Source of the DNA: Armigeres subalbatus
Lineage: Eukaryota; Arthropoda; Insecta; Diptera; Culicidae
Length of the DNA stretch: 64,000 nucleotides
Assembly: GCF_024139115.2 (NCBI RefSeq)
Contig: NW_026943382.1
Location: 124,001-188,000, forward strand
Direction: 5' to 3'
Under the pieces are notes generated by a model. The model saw nothing but the letters and a program-made list of their open reading frames with translations, searched no databases and had not been told where the DNA came from. Positions 23,703 through 34,097 of this stretch are shown here, piece after piece (within the stretch, counting starts at the first letter, position 1; each line of letters opens with the position of its first letter). A program made the translations under genes and the position numbers.

Positions 23703-26700
23703 TACTTGATACTTGATGGGCTACAGCTCTTCGATGAACCTACGCCGAATGGAGTATCCTTCTCCACTGGACTCGATCCTGGGCCAATCGCTTCCAGTCG
23801 CCCTGAACATTGAGCGCCCTCAGGTCCTCTTCAACTGCAAAAAGCCATCGTGTACGCGGCCTTCCACGAAGCCTGCGGCCTCTTCCGGGTTCTCTACTAA
23901 ATATTATCTTCGCTTGTCGTTCTTCCGGCATACGAACAACGTGACCAGCCCACCGTAGTCTGCCGTGTTGTATAAGCTTAATAATATCCAGCCCTTTATA
24001 CACCTGGTACAATTCGTGATTCATGCGACGCCGCCAGATACCGTTCTCCTGTTTACCGCCGAGTATTGTCCGCAGCACCTTACGCTCAAACACTCCGAGA
24101 GCTCTCCGATCAGCCTCCTTTAACGTCCATGTCTCATGGCCGTATAAAGCCACCGGAAGAATCAGAGTAGTATACAGCGCGAGTTTTGTTTTCGTTTGCA
24201 GACTACGGGACTTAAGCTGGTTACGAAGTTCGAGAGTGCATCACCCTGCTTTAATCCATCTAAGGTAACAAATGACGTCGATATTTCATCCGCAACCCTT
24301 ACACTTGATTTCGATCCGTCCAACGTTATACGAATCAGCCGTATCAGTTTCGCCGGAAAACCATGTTCAAGCATAATTTGCCATAATTCATTCCGTTTCA
24401 CTGAATCGTACGCCGCCTTGAAATCAATAAACAGATGATGTGTCTGCAAGTTGTACTCCCGGAATTTATCAAGGATTTGTCTCAGGGTAAACATTTGATC
24501 CGTCGTTGATCGGCCCTCACGAAAACCTGCTTGGTATTCGCCGACGAAGGACTCTTCAAGCGGTCTCAATCTGTTGAACAGAATACGGGACATAATTTTG
24601 TACGCCGAATTAAGGAGGGTTATTCCTCGGTAATTGGCGCACTCCAGTCTGTGCCCTTTCTTAAAGAGAGGGCAAATGAGGCCGTCCAACCAGCTAGCAG
24701 TCATTTCCTCGTCTTCCCATATTTTCGACATAATATGGTGCAGAGCTTCGTAAAGCTGCTCACTGCCATGTTTGAGAAGTTCAGCCGGGAGCTGGTCCTT
24801 CCCCGCAGCCTTATTGTTTTTCAGCTCTTTGACAGCTTTTTTAACCTCATCTAGTGTAGGTGACTCCACAGCTTGTCCATCGTCACTAATATCTAGTCTG
24901 TTCTCCGATGCACCGTCACTTCCTCCATTCAACAAAGTCTCGAAGTGTTGCTTCCACCTGGCAGCCACTTCAGTTTTATCTGTCAGCAAATTCCCTTGTT
25001 GGTCGTTGCACATGACGGGAGATGGCGCTGTCTTTCTCCGCACGCCATTGACAGATTCATAAAACCTCCGCATATCGTTCTGCTCCATTTTTTCCTGCGC
25101 CTCACTAATCACTTGTTCTTCGTACTCTTTTTTCTTTCTGCGGTGGGTTCGTTTTTCGGCTGCTCTTGCTTCTTTGTACCGATCTCTATTCGATCGGGTA
25201 CCTGACACCAACATCCGGCTTCTGGCAACGTTCTTCTCGTCTGTCACTCTCTGACACTCCACATCGAACCAACCCGCCCTGGGTCGCCTCTGTGCAGTGC
25301 CTACCACTTCTCGTGCTGTTGTGCTCACCGCTCCATGGATCGACTCCCACAGATCGTTGATGTTGTCTCTAACGTTGATTGCACTTATCCGTTCGTCGAG
25401 CTTCTGGCGGTACTCAGCCGATACTCCTTCCGCCGACAATCGCTGGATATTGTTACGCATCGTTCGCTGTGATCTTTCGTTCGATACAGTTGACAACCGT
25501 GATCGAATTTTACTGACAACGAGGTAGTGATCAGAGTCAATGTTCGGACCTCTGAATGTCCGCACATCGATAACATCCGAGAAATGGCGCCCATCCACCA
25601 GAACATGGTCTATCTGGTTGCAAGTTTCACCATTTGGGTGTCTCCAGGTGTGCTTTCGGATGTTCTTTCGTGCAAAGTAGGTGCTACTGATGGCCATCCC
25701 TCTGGCAGCAGCAAAATTTACTAGCCGTAGGCCGTTGTCATTGGTAGCGGGTGAAGGCTCTCCCTACCGATTATGGGACGGAAAAAGTCCTCTTTACCGA
25801 CCTGAGCGTTAGCGTCTCCGATAACAATTTTTACGCCATGCTTTGGGCACTCTCCATAGGCTTTATCAAGACATTCATAAAACGTGTCCTTCACGTCGTC
25901 GGATTTATCGTTTGTCGGTGCGTACACGTTGATTAGGCTGTAATTGAAGAATTTGCCCCGTATCCTCAACACACAGATTCGTTCGCTAATGGGTTTCCAC
26001 CGCATCACTCGCTTCATCTGCTTGCCCATCACTACGAAACCAACTCCATGCTCTGCTTTTTCACCGCCGCTGTGATAGATGTTATACTTGAATACAGTAT
26101 TGGTCGTGGGGTCCACGGAATTCACGTTCTCCGGATCTAGGCCATCGGACTTCTTGAATAGCAGCCACGTTCACTCCAACCTTCTGCAGTTCACGAGCCA
26201 GAAGGCTCACTCGTCCAGGTTCATTTAGGGTCCTGACATTCCAGGTACCGAGTTTCCAATCATAGTCCTTATTTCGTTGCCGGGTCGGTTGCCAAAAATA
26301 ACGTTCTCTTTTTCTTCTATCTCCATTTTTCGTGGTATTTGAGAGGCTTCAGTAAGCTACCTTACCGGGGTCGCGTTTCCTACATCACGATGATGGGGCT
26401 GCCACCTTAGGTATAGCTGACGCGATACAGCATTTCGTTAATCAGCCGCTGGGTACCAGGCAGACGCTGTTTGAGCCGCACCTCCTGGTGAACAGACGCT
26501 CGAGGCGTACCTTCTCACTCTAGCTGATGTCAGAAGGACAACAGTGCCCAGGCTGCACTACCAGCTAAGTACACAACCCTTAGCTGGCGGTATTTGTCAT
26601 CGGACGACCCGTGGAAGCGTGAGATAGGGACTTGTGGGGACCATAGCTCTGTTGGGCGCTCCTTCCTTGATGTCAACCCACCATTTTGCAGCCCAGAGAA
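23703..26700 (-). pseudogene. RTE-clade non-LTR retrotransposon, nearly full length, catalytic core deleted
   Basis: Minus-strand frames give an APE-type endonuclease (LGTWNVRTLNEPG near 26260, YAPTNDKSDDVKDTFYE, GDANAQVGKEDFF, then QIDHVLVDGRHF and DSDHYLVVSKIR). A reverse transcriptase follows (GLICPLFKKGHRLECANYRG, LFIDFKAAYDSVKR, GLKQGDALSN). It ends with the tail typical of RTE (LYGHETWTLKEADRRALGVF, GRLRWAGHVVRMPEERQAK, QDRVQWRRILHSA). Frameshifts lie near 26120 and 25710. At about 24225 GDALSN joins directly to NQLKSRSLQTKTK, so the segment with the FADD catalytic aspartates is gone. GC-rich sequence to about 26700 is probably its 5'UTR. The 3' tail ends near tacttgatacttga at 23706-23719. 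Confidence 0.9.
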
Positions 26701-27149
26701 CTCTACGACCTCTCATATGTGCTACGGGCAGAACATTAAATATTCACTTTCATGAAGCATATTCGTTCCTACTTTTGGCAATCGTATTTTGATAATTCAA
26801 AACATAGAATGACTTACTCAGTTTACTTTTTTCAATTGATTACCACTGAATATGGTAGCTGCACGCGAGAAAAACATAATTAGCCTTGATTGTACTGAGA
26901 TTTGCCTCTAAAAATGCCCCTCAATTAAACGTCAGGATTGGATCTATGCGTGTATTTATTTAAATCATCAAACATGTGATCAGTTTTACGATAATTTGAT
27001 AATTTGTGGAATTCAAATAAATACTCACTGACCCATATTCATTCCGAAAATTGACTGTGCAGAGCCGAATATGAATATGTTTAGAAGTGAAGTGACAAAG
27101 AAGGCCGATGGGCTTCATAAAAAATATTCGAATATTTAAAGCTCTGGCT
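26701..27149. other. AT-rich spacer
   Basis: No gene or recognisable element ends. Confidence 0.5.
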
Positions 27150-27311
27150 ACGGGTGGTTAGTGGATTGTTATTGTGGAAGGATGTAACGGTAGGAATAGT
27201 TTTGGTAGAACGTGAAACACAGAAAGAACTAAGATAGAAAATACAAAATAGAAAAGAGACGAGCCTGAAATTAAACCTACGACCTCCTGCTTATAAGGCA
27301 GAAGCGGTAAC
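27150..27311 (-). mobile_element. 3' half and body of the split tRNA-derived SINE
   Basis: On the minus strand, starting at 27311, the sequence reads gttaccgcttctgcc, a B-box-like gtaggtttaatttc, then ggctcgtc, which pairs with the 5' half at 16761-16790 as a tRNA-like acceptor stem. A tRNA-unrelated body follows. The first 8 bases, gttaccgc, match the 5' half's last 8 (gctaccgc) at 7 of 8 positions, which is the MITE target duplication. Confidence 0.75.
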
Positions 27312-27340
27312 CAGGCATTGAAAGAGTGAATGGAGCGGAC

Positions 27341-27889
27341 CTAGGATAGAATGTGACAAGTAGTCAGTAGAAATCGTACCGATTTGCTGTCATAATCGTA
27401 CCGGTTGCTGATTGGTTGAATATGACAGCCGATTACTTCGATTGGTAGCGGCGCGTTTTCCGTAGGGCAGCATGTTGTTAGTTTGGCCGTGTTGCAGGTT
27501 TTTAAAGTTGATATTAAGCAAAATACGAAAATGTTTGAGTTCCAGTATTTTGGTAAGAAATAAATTTATATTGAACTGCAAACGCCATATAAATTATTCT
27601 CAAGGGTTGTACAGGTTTAAAACTGTTGATTTTAAGCATAATCATTCACCTTTCCGTCATTTTCGATCTAAAAGTCATTTTTTCAGTAGCGAAAACTTCT
27701 CTCTGTTAGTCTTTCACTTCTCTTACATTAATACTGGATGTAACGGAAAGAAAAACATCAAATTTTGATACATGATATTTGGAAGATTTTGTACCAAATT
27801 ACTTTGGCTGCACTGGCGAACACCTCGTCAGAGCAACCGACTAAAAAACAACAAGGCAGTCTCAATTGAGTTGTCACATCCTATCCTAG
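27341..27889. mobile_element. 549-bp hAT-style MITE nested in copy 2
   Basis: The ends ctaggatagaatgtgacaa and ttgtcacatcctatcctag are inverted repeats with one mismatch. The flanks are gagcggac at 27333-27340 and 27890-27897, an exact 8-bp duplication. No transposase is present; the frame at 27472-27768 has no domain. Confidence 0.92.
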
Positions 27890-28045
27890 GAGCGGACGAG
27901 CATTGATCTAATTCAATCATAGCATCCTATGCCAGTGAGTGAACAGCCTTGCTCAGATGGATACCAAACAACGATTATGAGCAATCGTTGCTGTGTAAAC
28001 AACGAGCAACAGAGTTCGCCAAGCCAAACTTGGTATGGTATCTAG

Positions 28046-30137
28046 TAAGGGTATGCGATAACACACTTTTTCCTAACGAAACGAAACGAAACGAAATTTA
28101 AAATGTCTTTGTTGATTCGGATCGAATCGAAACGAAATATGGATTTACTTTCGAAACTTCGAAACGAAACGAAATCAAGGTTCATTTGATTCGAAATTTT
28201 TCGAAACGAAACGAAATTTTAAATTTTTTTCCGCTTAATTTTGATTAAATTGGTTTTACGCACGCAATTCGGATTTCACTTTTTCAAAGTCAAATAACTG
28301 TTTTAACATATACAGATGTGCTCGACTTGCGGTTAGCAATCAGCTCGACGAACTGAGCTATTGTCTGTGTGTCCTTGGCATATGAGAACAGCTGTTATGG
28401 TCAGTATGAGCTAAAAGCAGAAAGGAGGCTTCCGAGCCTCTTGAAAACAGGCCTCCGAGGCTTTCGAGAGGGCTTCGAAGCTCTTAAAGAGGCCTTCCGA
28501 GCCTTTTGAAAAGAGCTTTTCGAGCCTTTTAAAAGAAGGAGAAAAGAAAAAAAAGGAAGTTTACAGAAAAAAGCTTAAAAGAAGATTTCCGGGCATCTAG
28601 AAAGGAGGATTCCAACCCTCTTTAGAGTTGAAAAGATCCGAGGCTTTTCAAAGAAGCAGAAAAAAAAGGAAATTTCTAAAAAAAACAGCTTGGCTTCCGG
28701 GCCTCTTAAAAGAAAGTGTTCGAACCTCTTGAAATGATGCTTCCGTGTCACTTGAAAGGCGGCTTCCGAGCTACTTGGAAAGATGCTTCCGAGAAGGGTA
28801 GAAGGATGCTTCCAATTCTCTTGCAACAAAGCAACTGAATCATATTCTTCACATATTCTTGACATATTATTCAACATTATGTTTCAACCCGGAAGATTGC
28901 ATAGAAGATTTTTAAAATTTGTTCATTCGAGGTTTTGCCCTTTTGATCTTTTGTTCCACATCTCTTCATCCATTGTACTGATGATGGAGGACAGGATTCA
29001 AAAGGCCATGATTTACTGATCGCCATGCATAGGGTAAGGGAGGTATTTTGGACCACCAGTTCGACGCCTTATATTTTGGACCACTGAGAGCAAATTCCTC
29101 TTGGTTTAAAATAAGAGCCCCGTAAGGGTGGTCCAAAATACATCCTTTATCTTATTATGACAAAGTTTAGAAATAAAAAAATACAAAGCTTTATCAATAA
29201 GTTTGGATTAAAATTGTAATTCATCCGCCATTAAGCATTTCGTCCGAGGTACCCCTGGGCCCGGCGAAAGTAACCCCAGCGGTACATGTACCCCAGGTTG
29301 AAAATCCCTGTTATAAAAGACCGAGAAATGCTCTGCATCTCCGTGAGCGCTACGGGAAAATAATCGTTGGTTAGTAGAAAAGGTAATTCATGTGAAGCCC
29401 CTTGGTAAGCGAATAAATATTCATTGTAAACTTGTTTTGAAAACAAGAAGACGAAAACTGTGTCAACACAATTCAATGTGCTTCATTTATTAAGCTTCTA
29501 CAATACGATCGATTCCGCACTAAATAAATCTGTGCTCTTCGATGCAGACATTAGTTTCATCACTTCGCGTTCTCCCACACTAGCTGGCGTTATCAGCATC
29601 TACAAGATCGATTGTACGCTGGTTATACAAATTTCTGCTACGCGAGGTAGATTTTTTTTTCACTTCGCGTTCTCCCGGACTAGCTGCCGTCGCATGACCA
29701 GCAGCAACACGATTGTTTCCGCATTCATATTGAACAAACAGTAAAAAATATTACAAAATATAAATTTGAAACTTGGAAACACTGAAGACGTTTTACAGAA
29801 GAAAACTACATACGTATTTGTCGAATAAGAATGGGGTTATGTAGTAAGCGTTAATAGAATAAATTGTATAACCTAAAGTTTTGAAAACAACTTAACGATT
29901 TTGTTCAGCGGCGCAGCCAAAATTTTTGATAATATAAAGAATATAAAGTTTAAATTTGTTTCGAAATTCCGCGGAATTCCGTTAAATTTCGTTAGAAGCT
30001 AGTTTTTTCTAGCGAAATTTTTGTAATTTTACGAAACGAAACGAAATCAACAAATGCGATTTCGCCATGCTAAAATTCCGCGGAATTTCGTTTCGAACCA
30101 CCTGAAACGAAATTTTTCGAAATACCGCATATGCTTA
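28046..30137. mobile_element. hAT-like composite element, copy 2 (2.09 kb, internally deleted)
   Basis: The ends taagggtatgcgata and taccgcatatgctta are the same as in 3616-8386. The flanks are gtatctag at 28038-28045 and 30138-30145, an exact 8-bp duplication that differs from copy 1. Homology to copy 1 runs outside and inside the nested Charlie-like element. The right end of that inner element sits at 29310, followed by ttataaaa. Its left end and almost all of the minisatellite are missing (junction near 28418). Confidence 0.92.
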
Positions 30138-30726
30138 GTATCTAGGGAATCTACGACTGCATTTGTGTTACGCTTGCTCTACTAGAATAAAACCAAAACA
30201 CATCAGGTGTTCTGCTTTATTCACTCTGCTTTCAAGTTGCTGGGATGGAGCAGAGAATGTATCAAAGCCTCCCATGCAGTGTGTCAGTGTTCCATTCTCA
30301 TAACGGACTTAATTTTCCTAATGTCTGAAAACATTTTTCTAACAGCGTGTGGTAACAACACTCATTGTTAGGTTACCAAGTGATTTGCCTCGCTCAGTTG
30401 TCTCCCATTGGTGAGCGATGAAGATCTTTAAACATTGAATCAACGAACACCAAATTTCAACGATCTAGAAAGCATCAACGATTAGGCCGCAGTAGAGCAT
30501 CATGTTGGCATGAATTTAGCCGATTTTTACTCACGATCTGATTTTTTTCAATGCCTGACCCAGACTGAGGCTCAAGTATTCGCGGGCACGTCGGGGGTGA
30601 CTGCTCCAACGGAGCAGACACAAAAACGGGGGAGACAGTCCCCAGGGGATGAGATCCCTGGGGGCCGCTCCAAAACGCGGAGGGTTACTACCCCAAACAA
30701 GAGTAGTGGGGCTGGGAAGCTGAACC

Positions 30727-30950
30727 CCGGCTTCGTGGCCGTGCGGTTAGCGACGTCAATCGTCTAAACGCATGTGCTGTGGAGTGTGGGTTCGACTCCC
30801 GCCCCGGTAAGGAGAAAACTTTTCGTAAAGCGAAAAGTTCTTCACTGGTCCACTGGGTGATGTGTAAATGTCCTTGTCCGTTGTCTAATGCTAAATGTTA
30901 AGTGTTCAGTCTTTGCGACCTCTGGCCGAAGACGGTGACTCTGTCTTTAG
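30727..30950 (+). mobile_element. tRNA-derived SINE nested in R1 ORF1
   Basis: A tRNA-like head with an A-box-like tggccgtgcggttagcg and a B box gggttcgactcccg is followed by a small hairpin (acttttcgtaaagcgaaaagt, split as acttttcg and cgaaaagt) and a short body ending near gactctgtcttt. It interrupts the ORF1 frame. Target duplication is not firmly resolved (gaacc lies on both sides). Confidence 0.8.
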
Positions 30951-31445
30951 GAACCTCCAAAACCGAGGGAGGAAGGACCTGGAAAGGTCCGTCCACCCAG
31001 GAAAGACGGTGGTAAGGGGTTACGGCAGGCTGAGAGCTCTCAGCCGCCCCAGACCAGGGAAATAGAGGGGGATGACGCCTCCTGGACCCTGGTCAAGAAC
31101 AAGAGGAAACCGAAGACGTCAAGGGCCGAAAAGAAGGCCCAGGCGAATGAGGGTAGCAAGAAGTCTAGGGTAGGCGCCAATCGCTCCAGGGGCAATGCCA
31201 CGGTCAGTCATCACGGCGGACGAGGCTAAGTACTCGGACGTCTTGAAGGCGATGAGGAGTCTCGTCACGGCACTGCGGCGACAGTGTGAAGTGGAGACGC
31301 CCACCGCTGCCGTTCGGCTACGGAAAGGTCCGGCAGGGACACAGGTAGCATTGGTTCGGCTATCTACAGCGGAAGCCTCCAAGGTAGTCAAGTAAGGAGC
31401 GTCAAGGTGGGGTGTTCGGTATGCCCTGTGGGCATATATGAGCAA

Positions 31446-32113
31446 TAGAGTGATTCAAATTTTGACTTTTTCGCTCCCCTATGCTTAAACAATTGGTTTT
31501 GTCATTTTAATAGACCTCCTAAAGTTTTAGCTAATTTGGAAGTAATTTGATTGTGCACGCGTCGTTTGAAGATTGTATGGAAATTGCTATGGAAATCGCC
31601 ACTTACGTGAAAGAATGTCTCGTGAGGTGGCCCACAAACTATTTGAATATAATTTACACTTCAGCTTTTTAGAATACTTCTTAAGCTGAAAGTCAGTGAT
31701 TGTTGCGAAACGATCTGACTGTTGTAAGCAAAGTTATAAAGAAAACTAAATTACTCATTGTTGATATTGATGTTATTCTTTTACATGTTAAATTGAATTT
31801 TCCACCATTCGGTTTTTCCGTAATAACTTTTCATGCTAGCATCAAATCGTTTCGCAACAAAGACGATCTGTTTCCTTGCTAAATTTTCTATATTGGCAGT
31901 GCATTCATGTATTTTAGAACTCACTGAACAACGCTGCGGAACGGGTTTCCACAAAAAATAAAGTTTTTATAGTAATTTTCATTCAAACTTCAAACTGCAT
32001 GTGCTCAGTTAAATTACAACCAAATTAGCTAAAAATTTAGGAAGATTATTTTAATAGCAAATGCCATCGTTTAAGCATGGGGGAGCGAAAAAGTCAAAAT
32101 TTGAATCACTCTA
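31446..32113. mobile_element. Complete TAGAGTGATTC hAT-like MITE nested in R1 ORF1
   Basis: The ends tagagtgattcaaattttg and caaaatttgaatcactcta are inverted repeats extending about 40 bp. The flanks are atgagcaa at 31438-31445 and 32114-32121, an exact 8-bp duplication. Removing the element and one duplication joins the ORF1 codons VGIYEQ to PEVCFKC in frame. Four partial copies occur elsewhere in the window. Confidence 0.95.
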
Positions 32114-33800
32114 ATGAGCAACCCGAAGTTTGCTTCAAGTGCCTGGAACCGGGGCACAAGCAATGGGACTGCAAAGACCCTGACAGAAGCAAGCTCTGTC
32201 GACGCTGCGGATTGGAGGGACATAAGGCACAATTCTGCACGAACCCTCCCAACTGTTTGATCTGTTCCAGCAAAGCTGCGAACAGCAAGCACCCCATGGG
32301 GGGTTCGAAGTGCCCAGCGTTTAAGCATGCTGCAAAATCACAGTGCAGGTAACGCAGCTAAACCTGAAACACTGTGATGCAGCCCAGCAACTGCTGTGTC
32401 AGACAGTTGCTGAATGGAGGACGGATATCACCATCATAGCAGATCCTTACCGGGTACCCGCCAGGAACGGTAATTGGGTCACCGATGGGTCTCAAATGGC
32501 GGCGATATGGACAACGGGGAAATACCCAATCCAAAAGTTGGTGTCTTCGGCACACGAGGGCTTCGTCATTGGCAAAATCAACGGGGTCTTCTTCTGCAGC
32601 TGCTATGCGCCTCCCCGATGGTCGATCGAGCAGTTCGGTCGAATGGTAGATTGTTTGACGGCTAACTTGATGGGGCGTAGGCCGGTGGTGAGAGCGGGTT
32701 ACTTCAACGCTTGGGCCGTGGAATGGGGTAGCCAACCACGAATCAACGGGGGCAGATCCTGCTGGAATCACTGGCCATGTTGGATGAGGACTTGGCTAAT
32801 GTCGGTACCAAAAGTACCTACAGCTGGAACGGGGCCAAGTCGATTATCGACGTTACGTTCTGGAGCCCTGGCCAAACGAGTAGCTCGAACTGGAGGGTAG
32901 ATGATGGCTACACTCACAGCGACCACCTGGCGGTTCGCTACAGTATCGACTATACGACCAGCATTCAGCGGACGGAAGAAGGGCCGAGGCCTAGCCCTCG
33001 TATGTGGAAGACATCATACTTCGACGACGAGGTGTTTAAGGAAGCGCTCCGCCGCGAGCACAATACTCTTGGTCTGAGCGGCGAGCAGCCGATAACAGTC
33101 CACCCTAGGAATGGGAGGCCACCGGCTTACTGGTGGACTCAAGCAATTGCGAAGGGAGGCGGATGCAGCGAGCACGCACAGAAGAGGAGTGTGTTGAACG
33201 ACGGGTGGCGTTCGTGGCTGCTAGAGCCGCTGAGATTAGATCAAACAAAAAAGCCTGCTTCGAGGGCCTGTGTCAAAGTGCCAACGCGAATCCATGGGGT
33301 GACGCCTATAGGGTCGTAATGGCCAAGACACGTGGGGTGATGGCCCCTACAGAGCGGTCTCCAGAGATGCTGGAGAGGATCTTCGCGGGGCTCTTCCCAC
33401 GTCACGACCCAAGTCCATGGCCTCCCTTTGTGGAGCTGCCAGGAACCAGGGTGGCCGACGAGGAAAGAGTAACTGTGGCGGAACTTGCGGGGATTGCACA
33501 GTCCCTTACTGTAGGTAAGGCGCCAGGACCGGATGGTATTCCAAACCTGGCCATGAAAGCGGCCGTTGCTGAGGCTCCCAAGATGTTCAGATCTGTCATG
33601 CAGAGATGTCTGGGGGAGGGAGTCTTCCCTGAAGCATGGAAAAGGCAGAGCTTGGTCCTATTGCCAAAGGCGGGAAAACCACCGGGGGATCCATCGGCAT
33701 ATAGACCAATATGCCTGCTTGATACGGCGGGGAAGGTGCTCGAGAAGATCATCCTTAACAGGTTGTTGATATGCACGGAGGGTGCGGATGGTCTATCGAG

Positions 33801-34097
33801 TAGAAGACTCGGAACATCTGTTATTCCATTGTCCGGCAATTTTTAGAAAGAGATTACAGTTCTTCAACAAGGGGCTGATAGAACCCTCAGAAGTTTGGAG
33901 AACAAGTCCCAAAATGGTAGTACGATTCATCAGAACCATAATACCGCATTGGGATAACGCTGGTAGTCAAGGTAATGCAGTTGCTCCAAATAGTAATGAT
34001 GCGTCAACTTGACAAAGCTAGATCAAATGGGGCATATATCACAATAGATCTAACAAATGGTCGCAGTGATTAAAATACCCAACAAGGAAAAAAAACC
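33801..34097 (+). pseudogene. 5'-truncated non-LTR retrotransposon 3' end nested in the R1 reverse transcriptase
   Basis: The frame reads VYRVEDSEHLLFHCPAIFRK and continues for about 55 residues to a stop. This is the C-terminal zinc-finger end of another Jockey/R1-type retrotransposon protein. It ends in a short A-rich tail (34085-34095). Flanking atcgag occurs at 33795-33800 and 34098-34103. About three residues of the host reverse transcriptase appear lost at the join (LSS to FRKAKSTVDAIL). Confidence 0.8.

Larger units (their letters stand above)
27312..30557 (-). mobile_element. CAGGCATT-family MITE, copy 2 (inversion breakpoint B), with two nested elements
   Basis: It has the same terminal repeats as 16791-17342 but lies in the opposite orientation. 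Its own sequence is 27312-27340, 27898-28045 and 30146-30557. The flanks are gcggtaac (27304-27311) and acccagac (30558-30565), the reverse complements of the left (7 of 8) and right (8 of 8) flanks of copy 1. Elements at 27341-27889 and 28046-30137 interrupt it. Confidence 0.92.
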
